Part shown: positions 45,959-53,563 of the stretch, one piece after another
Layout: each line of letters starts with the position of its first letter
Numbering within the stretch: position 1 is the first letter of the stretch
From: CAWCWK01 sp963842125
GTDB lineage: Bacteria; Pseudomonadota; Alphaproteobacteria; Rhizobiales; CAWCWK01
Assembly (NCBI GenBank): GCA_963842125.1
Contig: CAWJFE010000005.1
Location: 1,054,001-1,118,000 of the forward strand
DNA length: 64,000 nt
Direction: 5' to 3'
Position numbers and translations under genes: made by a program
Notes under the pieces: generated by a model
The model's database searches: none
What the model was told of the DNA's origin: nothing
Seen by the model: the letters and a program-made list of their open reading frames with translations, nothing else

Positions 45959-46432
45959 ATGGCGATAAGTCGCCTTCTTCCCTACGCTCTCGCCATCGTC
46001 GCCATCGAACTCGTCGGCGGGCTGATCGGTTACTCGACGTCTCAAGCGATAGACGGGTGGTATCGGCCACTCACCAAGCCGATGTTCAATCCGCCGGATT
46101 GGGCATTCGGCGTCGTTTGGCCGATCCTCTACGCGCTCATAGCCATAGCGGGCGTAATGGTCTGGCGCAGCCGCGATCAGAGGCGTCGACCCGCGCTTAT
46201 GGTCTACGCAGCCCAACTCGCGATGAACTTCGGCTGGACTTTCGTATTCTTCACCGCCGGGCTTACGGGTGTTGCGCTCGTCTGGATCGCGGTGCTGCTT
46301 GCGCTGATAGTCCTCACCATCGTGAAGTTCGCGGCCATCCGACCGTTGGCGGCTTGGCTGCTGGTTCCCTACGCCGTCTGGGTCGCGTTCGCCACGTACC
46401 TCAACGCCGGGATCTGGCTGCTGAACGGCTAG
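45959..46432 (+). CDS. tspO: TspO/MBR-family tryptophan-rich sensory protein
   Basis: A five-helix membrane protein that binds and photodegrades porphyrins and modulates stress and photosynthesis genes. The 157-residue sequence contains the canonical WYRPLTKPMFNPPDWAFG with the next VWPILYALIAIAG, QLAMNFGWTFVFF, and the C-terminal PYAVWVAFATYLNAGIW. Its stop overlaps the stop of the convergent DUF2383 gene in a shared CTAG. Confidence 0.94.
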   Translation: MAISRLLPYALAIVAIELVGGLIGYSTSQAIDGWYRPLTKPMFNPPDWAFGVVWPILYALIAIAGVMVWRSRDQRRRPALMVYAAQLAMNFGWTFVFFTAGLTGVALVWIAVLLALIVLTIVKFAAIRPLAAWLLVPYAVWVAFATYLNAGIWLLNG

Positions 46433-46845
46433 AGTTCTGCCATCGTCGCGTGGGTGCGCAGGCACTCTTGATAGACCTCCTGAACCGCATCGCGCGCCGC
46501 ACCCACCGATACGCGAGGCTCTGCGTCCCGTATCGTCGTCAGAAGAGCGGCTTCGTGCTCGCGAAGCTTCTCGAGGAACACGGCGTCCGGGTCCGATAGC
46601 AGGGCCTGGAAGTCGGCGTAGAGGCGGTCCGCGAGGTTGCTCCAGCTTTCGTCGTCCGGTGCATCGCCGGAAAGATAGGGTAGGAGCTTCACCGCGCCGC
46701 GCTCGCGTTCCTCGGCCATTCGGGCGAAGAGCTGGCGGATCTCAGGCGTACGGGACGCTTTGGCCGCTTCCTCGTAGAACACCTGCCCGTCGCGCAGGGT
46801 ACTGAGAATATCGTGCAGGGCGGCATCGCTCTCGGGGGTCGTCAT
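46429..46845 (-). CDS. PA2169-type four-helix-bundle protein (DUF2383)
   Basis: A 138-residue ferritin-like helical protein. It starts near ALHDILSTLRDGQVFYEEAA, followed by RQLFARMAEERERGAVKL with the Glu residues typical of the family, then two further helices. Whether it binds metal is unclear. It lies 9 bases downstream of the SLC13-type transporter gene on the same strand, and converges on tspO. Confidence 0.78.
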   Translation of the reverse strand: MTTPESDAALHDILSTLRDGQVFYEEAAKASRTPEIRQLFARMAEERERGAVKLLPYLSGDAPDDESWSNLADRLYADFQALLSDPDAVFLEKLREHEAALLTTIRDAEPRVSVGAARDAVQEVYQECLRTHATMAEL

Positions 46846-46854
46846 GGGGTGTCC

Positions 46855-48648
46855 TCAGAATGGCCAGATCCAGAGGATCATCGGCACGGATATCAACAAT
46901 ACGACGAGTTCGAGCGGAAGGCCCAATCGCCAGTAGTCGGTAAAACGATAGCCACCGGGACCCATCACGAGCATGTTGGACTGATGTCCGATCGGCGTCA
47001 GGAAGGCGGCCGATGCGCCGATGGCGACGGCGATCAGGAAGGGATCGATCGAGACGCCAAGCGCCTTGGCGACCGCGATGGCGATCGGCGCCATCACGAT
47101 GGCGGTGGCGGCGTTGTTGATGACGTCGGTCATCCACATGGTGACCACGAGGACGATGGACAGCACGCACCAGGCCGGCCAGTCGCCCGAGAACGCGACG
47201 ATCGTTTCGGCGACAATCCGCGTCAATCCCGTCGCTTCGAGCGCCTGCCCGAGCGGGAACATGGCGCCGAGGAGAACGACGATGGGCCAGTCGACACCGC
47301 GATAGAGGTCGCGTACCGGCAGCAGGCCCGTTAGCACATAAGCGACTACGGCTGCGACGAAGGAGACGGCAGCGGGCATCCAGCCCATCGCAGCAATAGC
47401 GATCGCGACCCCGAAGATGGCGACGGCCAATACGATCCGCCGCTCGACCCCGACGGAGATGTCCCGCTCCGCCAAGGGGAGGAGGCCGAGGTCGGACAAC
47501 CGCTCGGAGAGATCGTCGGCTTCGCCCTGAATCAGGAGCACGTCGCCGGCCTGAAACGTTATATCTCGAAGGCGCGGTCCAAGCCTCGCACCGGCGCGCG
47601 ACACGCCGAGTACATAGCCCGTGCGGCCAAGCCGGCGACCGACGAAGCGCATCCGCCGACCCTCCAGAACCGAGCCGGGCGGAACGACGGCTTCGACGTG
47701 GCGAATGTCTTGCCAGTTATGGTCAGCGATGCGGTGGGGCTCGTTGCCTTTCAAGAGCGTCAGGCGCCCCGGTTCCGTCAGTTCGGCGAGGCTTGCCGGA
47801 TCGGTCTGAACGATAAGGGCGTCGCCGGCCCGTAATGTGAGATACCGCGCGAAGCTGAAGGCGCGATGATCGCGCTCCAGGCCGACAATCTGGACCGCCT
47901 TATCGGCCACGCCCGGCACGTCCCGAAGGGGCTTTCCGATAAGCGCCGAGTCCTTCTCGACGCGGAGTTCGGTGAAGTAGCTGCCGACATCGAATGTCGT
48001 CAGGTCCGGCGCGCTGCCTTCGCGGGATGTGGGTAGGAGCCCCCGCGCGGCGATGGTGATGAAGGCCAGCCCGCCGAGCGCGACCGCGAGCCCGACCGGC
48101 GTATAGTCGAACATGTTGAATGCTTCGCCCGTCTCCGCCCGCCGGAAGCTCGCGATAATGATGTTGGGCGGCGTGCCGATCAGCGTCGTCATGCCGCCCA
48201 GAAGCGAGGCGAAGGCCATCGGCATGAGAAAAAGGGCTGGGGAGCGCAGGCGCTCGCGCGCCGTTTCGATGGCGACCGGCATCATCAGGCCGAGCGCGCC
48301 GATATTGTTCATGAAGGACGACGCGACGAGGACTCCGCCCGTTAGCGAGCCGAGATGACCGTAGAAGGTCTCCGTCAGCGGCCTCGTCCGTCTCGCGATC
48401 AGCGCGACCACGCCGGTGGCCTGCAAGGTGCGGCTGATGATGAGGACGGCCGCCACGGTCACGACGGCGGGGTTCGAGAAACCGAGGAACGCATCTTCGA
48501 CCGATACGATGCCCGACACGACGACGACGAGCAGCGTGAGGACCGCCACGACATCATGGCGCACGCGGCCCGACGCGAAGAGGGCGAGAGCGGCCACGAG
48601 GGTAAGGCCGACAAGCCACTGGGACACGTTCAACGTCGAGGCGATCAC
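46855..48648 (-). CDS. SLC13/DASS-type transporter with two TrkA-C domains
   Basis: A 597-residue inner-membrane anion or dicarboxylate transporter. The two transport halves carry the repeated substrate and Na+ loops LIGTPPNIIIASFR and LTPIGHQSNMLVMGPGGY. Between them, about residues 205-375, lie two TrkA-C (RCK-C) ligand-binding domains (DSALIGKPLRDVPG and PGSVLEGRRMRFVGRR). Sulfate, phosphate or C4-dicarboxylates are candidate substrates. It probably shares a transcript with the DUF2383 gene. Confidence 0.9.
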   Translation of the reverse strand: MIASTLNVSQWLVGLTLVAALALFASGRVRHDVVAVLTLLVVVVSGIVSVEDAFLGFSNPAVVTVAAVLIISRTLQATGVVALIARRTRPLTETFYGHLGSLTGGVLVASSFMNNIGALGLMMPVAIETARERLRSPALFLMPMAFASLLGGMTTLIGTPPNIIIASFRRAETGEAFNMFDYTPVGLAVALGGLAFITIAARGLLPTSREGSAPDLTTFDVGSYFTELRVEKDSALIGKPLRDVPGVADKAVQIVGLERDHRAFSFARYLTLRAGDALIVQTDPASLAELTEPGRLTLLKGNEPHRIADHNWQDIRHVEAVVPPGSVLEGRRMRFVGRRLGRTGYVLGVSRAGARLGPRLRDITFQAGDVLLIQGEADDLSERLSDLGLLPLAERDISVGVERRIVLAVAIFGVAIAIAAMGWMPAAVSFVAAVVAYVLTGLLPVRDLYRGVDWPIVVLLGAMFPLGQALEATGLTRIVAETIVAFSGDWPAWCVLSIVLVVTMWMTDVINNAATAIVMAPIAIAVAKALGVSIDPFLIAVAIGASAAFLTPIGHQSNMLVMGPGGYRFTDYWRLGLPLELVVLLISVPMILWIWPF

Positions 48649-48738
48649 GGGTCCGCTCCACTGCGCCGCTGGCGGCCGGGTTCGGTCCCATTGATCACCG
48701 TGCCGGCGCCGGCGTCAACCGGCGACGACCGGTGGGGT

Positions 48739-49197
48739 CTAGTCGTCGCTCGGAGTAGGAATGGCCTCGATCGTTCCCATAGCTCGCATCTTGGGCATTC
48801 CCGGGACGATGCAGGCGTAGTCGAACGTGCCGGCCTCCATGGCCGTCATGGCGATCTCGACCGACCCCGCAGCGGGAATGCGGGCGAGAAGGGCACCCTC
48901 CTCGGTCACCCAGGCCTGTCCGCCCTCGCGGTCCGCGATCTCGGCTGTCTCGAAGAGTTCGGGCGCCGTAAAGTCGAGCGTTCCGCCACCGCCGTTCTTC
49001 AGGAGAAGGACGACCATGTTGTCGACCGGGATGCGGAACGTTTCGGGCGCGCAGGCGGGGGTCTGACCGTCGAGGCTCATGACGATCTCGATCGGAGCGG
49101 GCCGGATGCCGTCGGGCGTGTTCGGATTGGCGGGGTCCTGCGCCCAAGCTGAGCTGGCGAGAAGTGCGGTCGCAAGGACCAGGGATGAGCGAAGCAT
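48739..49197 (-). CDS. Cupredoxin-fold secreted protein lacking copper histidines
   Basis: A 152-residue protein with a signal peptide (MLRSSLVLAT, core, SSAWAQD) and a plastocyanin-like beta-sandwich. Compared with the usual family, the first ligand His in T-H-E-F is Leu74 (GTLDFTAPELF). The site C-x4-H is C129-IVPG-M134, and the axial Met position is occupied by Ala139 next to Met140. Only the Cys remains, so type 1 copper binding is unlikely. The start at 49197 is favoured over 49212 by an AAGGA site. It is the last gene of the DUF4112-photolyase unit. Confidence 0.78.
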   Translation of the reverse strand: MLRSSLVLATALLASSAWAQDPANPNTPDGIRPAPIEIVMSLDGQTPACAPETFRIPVDNMVVLLLKNGGGGTLDFTAPELFETAEIADREGGQAWVTEEGALLARIPAAGSVEIAMTAMEAGTFDYACIVPGMPKMRAMGTIEAIPTPSDD

Positions 49198-49214
49198 GGC
49201 GATGTCCTTCATTG

Positions 49215-50582
49215 TCAGCCGTCGAGTTCGTCGACCCAGCGGACATAGGCGTCCGGGTCGAACTTCCGTTTGAGGCCGGAGGGTTTCATGGAGCGGACCT
49301 TGCCGAAGCCCGGTTGGACGGGCCAGGGGCGGTCGTGAATGCCGAAAAGCCAGGACACGTTCGAATAGGAATTCGCGTCCCGTCCATCGAGGAAATACTT
49401 GTTGTTGAGGTAGAGCGTCGTCTCGAAGGCCTCTTTGCCGCCGGGCATCCAATAGACGATCTGCTTTCCCCAATACATGCGCATGTGGTTGTGCATGTAG
49501 CCGGACTTCAGCATCTCGCGCATCGCGGCGTTCCAGTAGGGATCGTCCGTCTCGGCGGCCTCCAACTGTTCGACCGTGTAGGTCGCGTCGCGCTTGTCGT
49601 CCGCGTGTTCAGCGAGCGTTGTCTTAGCCCAATCGGGAATGCTCGCCCAAGTCCCGTAGACAGGCTCGTAGGAGACGAAGTTGTTCGCCAGCTCGCGCCG
49701 CACGACCAGCTCTTCGATATATTTGGAGGCGTCCGCCGAGGTGCCATGCGCCGACGCTTTCACCCGACGCACGGCCTCGACCGGTGAGATCATGCCGTAG
49801 TGAAGGTAGGGCGACAGCATCGATGTCGCCGGTCTAGACGGCTCGTTCCGGTTTTCGTCGTAGCCGTCGAGATGCGTCCGCAGGAAATGCGTGAGGTGGC
49901 CATAGCCCTCCGACGTCCCGCCCTTGAAGCGCGAGACGCGGGGCACGGTCCCGTCTGTCTCGATAGCGGCGAGGCAGGCCTCGACATCCGTTGGATCGAG
50001 ATCGCTTTGGAGATGCACGTCCCCGACGCCTGCCTCCATCGTTCGGGGCTCCAGAGCGTGCAGATAGTCCTGGATGTGGCGCTGGATCTTGGGTCGGATC
50101 GTTCGCGCAGCGCTCTCCAACTTCGTGGATGCGACTTCGAGCGGAACTACGGCGTTGGCCTCGACCTGAACGAAGCGCTTGCCGACGTCGGCGGAAACCC
50201 GCCTCCGCCACTCCCGCTGGAAGGCGAGGTAGCCGCGGTCGGTGACCACGACGGACGCCTCCTTCGCGACGTCCAGAACCGTGCCGACGATCTCGTTCAG
50301 CTTGAAAACGAATGGAATGCCGCGATCTCGCAGCGACTTCGCCGTCTCGGCCAGACCCTCCAGCATGAAGGCATAGCTGCGCGCATTGCCTTCAGGAAAG
50401 TCGTCAATGAGGACGAAAAGGACGACGAGCGGCTCGCCACGACTATTGGCGACTTCGATTGCGTACTCGAGAGCTTGGTTCTGTTCGGCGCGCTGCGAGG
50501 CTTGCATCCAGTAGAGAACGAACCGACCGTCGGCGTCCGGTTCGGCGTCGTTCAGCGTCTGAAGGCGGGTGTCTTCTATCAT
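49215..50582 (-). CDS. phr: Class II CPD photolyase
   Basis: Repairs cyclobutane pyrimidine dimers using blue light and reduced FAD. The 455-residue protein has the class II hallmarks: YWMQASQRAEQNQALEYAI near residue 24, SPYLHYGMISP, YIEELVVRRELANNF, the FAD-domain SGYMHNHMRMYWGKQIVYW, and NKYFLDGRDANSYSNVSW near the C-terminus. It lies 16 bases downstream of the DUF4112 gene and 17 bases before the cupredoxin gene, so the three appear cotranscribed from the EcfG-type promoter. Confidence 0.93.
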   Translation of the reverse strand: MIEDTRLQTLNDAEPDADGRFVLYWMQASQRAEQNQALEYAIEVANSRGEPLVVLFVLIDDFPEGNARSYAFMLEGLAETAKSLRDRGIPFVFKLNEIVGTVLDVAKEASVVVTDRGYLAFQREWRRRVSADVGKRFVQVEANAVVPLEVASTKLESAARTIRPKIQRHIQDYLHALEPRTMEAGVGDVHLQSDLDPTDVEACLAAIETDGTVPRVSRFKGGTSEGYGHLTHFLRTHLDGYDENRNEPSRPATSMLSPYLHYGMISPVEAVRRVKASAHGTSADASKYIEELVVRRELANNFVSYEPVYGTWASIPDWAKTTLAEHADDKRDATYTVEQLEAAETDDPYWNAAMREMLKSGYMHNHMRMYWGKQIVYWMPGGKEAFETTLYLNNKYFLDGRDANSYSNVSWLFGIHDRPWPVQPGFGKVRSMKPSGLKRKFDPDAYVRWVDELDG

Positions 50583-50598
50583 GTCCTACTGACCCGAC

Positions 50599-51237
50599 CT
50601 AGCGAACGGAGCCGCCGCGACCACGATCGGCCGCGTCCTGCACCGTCTCCTCATCCTGCTTGACGGGATGCGGAATGGGCTGCGCACCGGATTCCTCGTC
50701 CGTCGATAGCGACGCAGCGGCGGCGCGGTGGTCGCTGGTGTGGCCTTCGCGGTGTTGGTCCGCCGGCGGTGTCGAGTTGTCGGGCGAGCGATGACCGAGA
50801 CGCTTGCCTGCGGGCTCGGGCTTCAGAGTGTCGTCGGTCATGGCGTGAGGCCTTTCGAGGCTGGTGAGTTCGCGCTTGAGGAGTGCGAGGTTCTTGGTGT
50901 TCGACTTATGGAAGAAGTCGGCGATGTCGCCGACGATCGGAACGAGCCCAAGCGCGAGATCGACACCGACATTGGCTCCCATGCGGGCAAGTGTTCGTTT
51001 GCGCGCGCCGGCGCGGTGCGCCTCGAGGATGAGGTATCCAGAGATCGCGGCCGTCGCGGCGTCGCCGATGCCCGGGATGAGGCCGATCACACCGTCGAGC
51101 CCGACCTGCCCGACGATCGGCAGCCGAAACTGTCGGTCCAGCACGCGCTCGAGCATTTCGATGCGGACCAAGCGTCGGGCATGTGCCTCGTCGGGGCGAT
51201 CAGCGATATAGATCTCGCTGTAGGCTTGCACGGACAT
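50599..51237 (-). CDS. DUF4112 membrane protein with acidic/polar tail
   Basis: A 212-residue protein of PF13430. The N-terminal part carries RIEMLERVLDRQFRLP, and the two conserved glycine/proline hairpins GVIGLIPGIGDAATA and LALGLVPIVGDIADFFHKSN form a re-entrant membrane domain. The last 70 residues are Pro/Asp/His-rich and probably disordered. Function is unknown. The start at 51237 follows a GAGAGAA site, and a consensus EcfG promoter lies 59 bases upstream. Confidence 0.85.
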   Translation of the reverse strand: MSVQAYSEIYIADRPDEAHARRLVRIEMLERVLDRQFRLPIVGQVGLDGVIGLIPGIGDAATAAISGYLILEAHRAGARKRTLARMGANVGVDLALGLVPIVGDIADFFHKSNTKNLALLKRELTSLERPHAMTDDTLKPEPAGKRLGHRSPDNSTPPADQHREGHTSDHRAAAASLSTDEESGAQPIPHPVKQDEETVQDAADRGRGGSVR

Positions 51238-51295
51238 CGGGTTCTCTCGGTCGCTTCGCGGCAAGGCGGCTGTGCCCCGCTCCCAGCCTGCGATG

Positions 51296-51321
51296 AACGG
51301 TGTCGATCGCCCGTTCGTTCC
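51296..51321 (-). promoter_or_regulatory. EcfG-type general stress promoter
   Basis: On the minus strand GGAAC (51321-51317) is followed by exactly 17 bases and CGTT (51299-51296), a perfect match to the alphaproteobacterial EcfG/RpoE2 consensus. It is 59 bases upstream of the DUF4112 start and would drive DUF4112, photolyase and cupredoxin. Confidence 0.7.
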
Positions 51322-51336
51322 GCAGATCGCCCGGCG

Positions 51337-52383
51337 CTATCCTGTCGCGGCCAATTGCACCGGCTGGTCGACGCGAAGGCGAAGTAGGGCGCGTAGCCCG
51401 TCAGGCCGCCAGTCGAAGGTCGCGCCCCCGTCGAGCTGCGCCAGCACGTTCTGCGTCATGGTCAGGCCGTAGCCGCGCCTGTCCGGCTCATGCGTGGCGC
51501 CGCCGCCGGTCTCCAGCCATTCGATGACGAGAAAGCGGTCGCCGTCGAGAATGTCGATATCCCCGCGCAGGGCGAGCGCGCCGCTGGTGCCGAGGGCGCC
51601 ATGCCGCACGGCATTCGTTCCCAACTCGTGAAGCGCGAGGCTCAGGGCCTGAACTGTCTGCGGGTCGATCCGCAAAGGCGGAAGGTTCGCGTCGATCGGC
51701 TCGCCAACGGAAATCTTGAGGACGCCGCGAACGACCGTCTCCACGGATACGGGCTGCCAGTCGGCTTGGAAGAGGAGATCGTACGACGCCGACATCGCCT
51801 GAATGCGCGAGCCGAAATCGCGGACGAAGGACTGTACGTCGGTCGCCCGACGACTGGAACTCGTCGCGATGCTGCTGACGACCGCGAGCTGGTTCTTCAC
51901 CCGGTGCGCGAGCTCGCGCATGAGAATGTCGCGAGACGATTCGGCCTCGGCCCGCGCGCGCTGGATGGCGTCGGTGTCGTAGGCCTGCCGCAGTGCGTTG
52001 CCAAGGAGGTCGAGATAGGCCGGTTCGCCGGACTTCACGATGAAGTCCCGCGCGCCGGCCTTCAGTGCCTCTACCGCGATTGCCGCGTCGTTCACGCCGG
52101 TGATGCAGACGACGGGCGTCTTGTCGCCACGCCCGCGCAGGTCTCGCAACACGTCGATGCCGGTTCGATCGGGCAGGTTCACGTCGAGACCGATGACGTC
52201 GAACCCGTCGCGCATGATCATGCCGAGCGCGGTCTCGCCATCCCGTGCTGTCGCGATCTCGAATCCGAGCCCGGCGAGCCGTTGCTTTACAAGCGTGAGA
52301 TGCTGCGCGTCGTCGTCGACGAAGAGCAGACGGAGCGATTGTCGGACAGGCGTCGCCCGACCTTTCATCCGATGCTCGTGCAT
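51337..52383 (-). CDS. Receiver-HWE histidine kinase hybrid
   Basis: A 348-residue cytoplasmic signalling protein. An N-terminal receiver (LLFVDDDAQH, phosphoacceptor Asp67 in IGLDVNLPD, Lys117 in FIVKSGEP) precedes an HWE-type kinase: His160 in RELAHRVKNQLAVV, N-box LALHELGTNAVRHGAL, and EWLETGGG giving the W-x-E signature. No transmembrane or sensor domain is present, so input comes by phosphorylation or partners. HWE kinases in this clade often feed PhyR and the EcfG response. The start overlaps the upstream receiver's stop by one base. The start could be Met6 instead. Confidence 0.9.
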   Translation of the reverse strand: MHEHRMKGRATPVRQSLRLLFVDDDAQHLTLVKQRLAGLGFEIATARDGETALGMIMRDGFDVIGLDVNLPDRTGIDVLRDLRGRGDKTPVVCITGVNDAAIAVEALKAGARDFIVKSGEPAYLDLLGNALRQAYDTDAIQRARAEAESSRDILMRELAHRVKNQLAVVSSIATSSSRRATDVQSFVRDFGSRIQAMSASYDLLFQADWQPVSVETVVRGVLKISVGEPIDANLPPLRIDPQTVQALSLALHELGTNAVRHGALGTSGALALRGDIDILDGDRFLVIEWLETGGGATHEPDRRGYGLTMTQNVLAQLDGGATFDWRPDGLRALLRLRVDQPVQLAATG

Positions 52384-52766
52384 CAGGCTTCGCCCGTGGG
52401 CGCGTTCACCATCTGAGGGAGGAGACCGAGTTGCTGGACGGCCTCAGCACAACACTCATCGGATAAGGGCTCGGTACCGGGGCCGCACGCCCACTCATCG
52501 CACCGATCGATTTTAGTATTGTCGTCCGTTTTCCTCAGCCCGATCGCGGACCTCGACCGCCGGGTATCGCAGGTCAGGACCTTGGCGAGATTGTCGACGC
52601 TGCTCATGTTCGCAAGGTTCCGTTCGAGCAGTATGAGCGAATCGTTGAGATCGCTCGCATATCGAGCCATGTCGTTCGAGACGCCTGCGCGGTGTATGCT
52701 CCTATCGAAAAGCCTGGTGTGTCCATCGTCGTCTTCTAACATCACGATCTTGAGGGCGGTCGTCAT
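52383..52766 (-). CDS. Degenerate receiver-domain protein
   Basis: A 127-residue protein aligned by eye to stand-alone response regulators. It keeps the acidic pocket VMLEDDDGHTRLF and the closing QQLGLL helix. The phosphoacceptor strand reads LILLERNLANMSS where the family has LLDLNLPDMSG, so Asp is replaced by Glu48. The conserved Lys of T-K-P is Glu99, and about 18 residues before strand 3 are missing. It may be a constitutive pseudo-receiver or a decaying gene. The start is uncertain (52766, 52793 or GTG 52811). It is coupled to the REC-HWE kinase gene. Confidence 0.7.
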   Translation of the reverse strand: MTTALKIVMLEDDDGHTRLFDRSIHRAGVSNDMARYASDLNDSLILLERNLANMSSVDNLAKVLTCDTRRSRSAIGLRKTDDNTKIDRCDEWACGPGTEPLSDECCAEAVQQLGLLPQMVNAPTGEA

Positions 52767-52824
52767 GGGGCGGGGGGCTCCGAAACCGTTCATGTCTTCG
52801 TGCGTCGTCACGTCTGCAAACGTT

Positions 52825-52850
52825 CCGCCGGCCTCTCTCGTTGCCGGCGG
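52825..52850 (-). promoter_or_regulatory. Inverted repeat in the leader of the receiver gene
   Basis: ccgccggc / gccggcgg (52825-52832 and 52843-52850) with a 10-base loop. It is 14 to 59 bases upstream of the possible starts of the degenerate receiver gene. A weak GGAAC-N17-CTTT lies further upstream (52905-52880, minus strand). The rest of the 52812-53130 gap shows nothing clear. Confidence 0.35.
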
Positions 52851-53130
52851 CGCTACATGCCGGGCATGAGCGCATTCGTAAAGTCGGCTTTTGGTCCTTG
52901 GTTCCCAGCTGCGACCGTTTAGCCGCCCGTTACGGCAGCAAGACCAAGAGGCGTTTGTGCCGCCTGCTACAGAGTAGCCAGGACGCCCATCGTGGGAAAA
53001 GGCTTGACCTGAGAGACGACCCGGTCATCATGCCGCCGCTTGGAACGCGTTGAACTGTCGATGGCATAGCGGCCGGTTCGTCCGCGTCCGGTCAGCGCTA
53101 TCACGCCGCTGACGGATGAAGGAGAGAGAC

Positions 53131-53391
53131 ATGAAGAAGTTTGCAATTGCCGCGACGCTCGTCGCGATGACCAGCCTGGGTGCCTGCACGGCGACCGAAC
53201 AGCGCGCTGCGGGCGGCGCTGCCATTGGTGCTGGTACGGGTGCTATCGTGGGTGGCCTCGTATCCGGCAACAGCCGCGGCGCCCTCGTCGGTGCCGCCGT
53301 CGGTGGTGTCGGTGGTGCCGCCATCGGCGCCAGCACGACGCCGCGCGCCGGCTGCTACCGCGCCCGCAATGGCGTCGTTTACTGCAACTGA
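53131..53391 (+). CDS. Glycine-zipper lipoprotein
   Basis: An 86-residue outer-membrane-type lipoprotein. The signal peptide ends in the lipobox LGAC (Cys24). The mature part is a glycine zipper (GGAAIGAGTGAIVGGLVSG and GAAVGGVGGAAIGAS), and the tail has two Cys. Such proteins insert into or span the outer membrane. ATG 53131 has GGAG upstream. An 11-bp stem follows the stop. Confidence 0.85.
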   Translation: MKKFAIAATLVAMTSLGACTATEQRAAGGAAIGAGTGAIVGGLVSGNSRGALVGAAVGGVGGAAIGASTTPRAGCYRARNGVVYCN

Positions 53392-53401
53392 TGAAAAGCC
53401 T

Positions 53402-53428
53402 GGGCGGGCGCCATATCGGCGCTCGCCC
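53402..53428 (+). terminator. Hairpin after the glycine-zipper gene
   Basis: gggcgggcgcc-atatc-ggcgctcgccc, an 11-bp stem with one G-U pair, 11 bases past the stop. There is no U-tract. Confidence 0.5.
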
Positions 53429-53563
53429 ACGTCTGATTGGTCACATGCTGGCGGAGTGACCGTGCACCCCGTTTGCCTGTGCAAAACGTGACTAGATCGT
53501 TGAAACTTCAGAGCTTCATACCCATCTAACGAGACGAGTTCGTAGCGTCTGTGGGTATGATCT

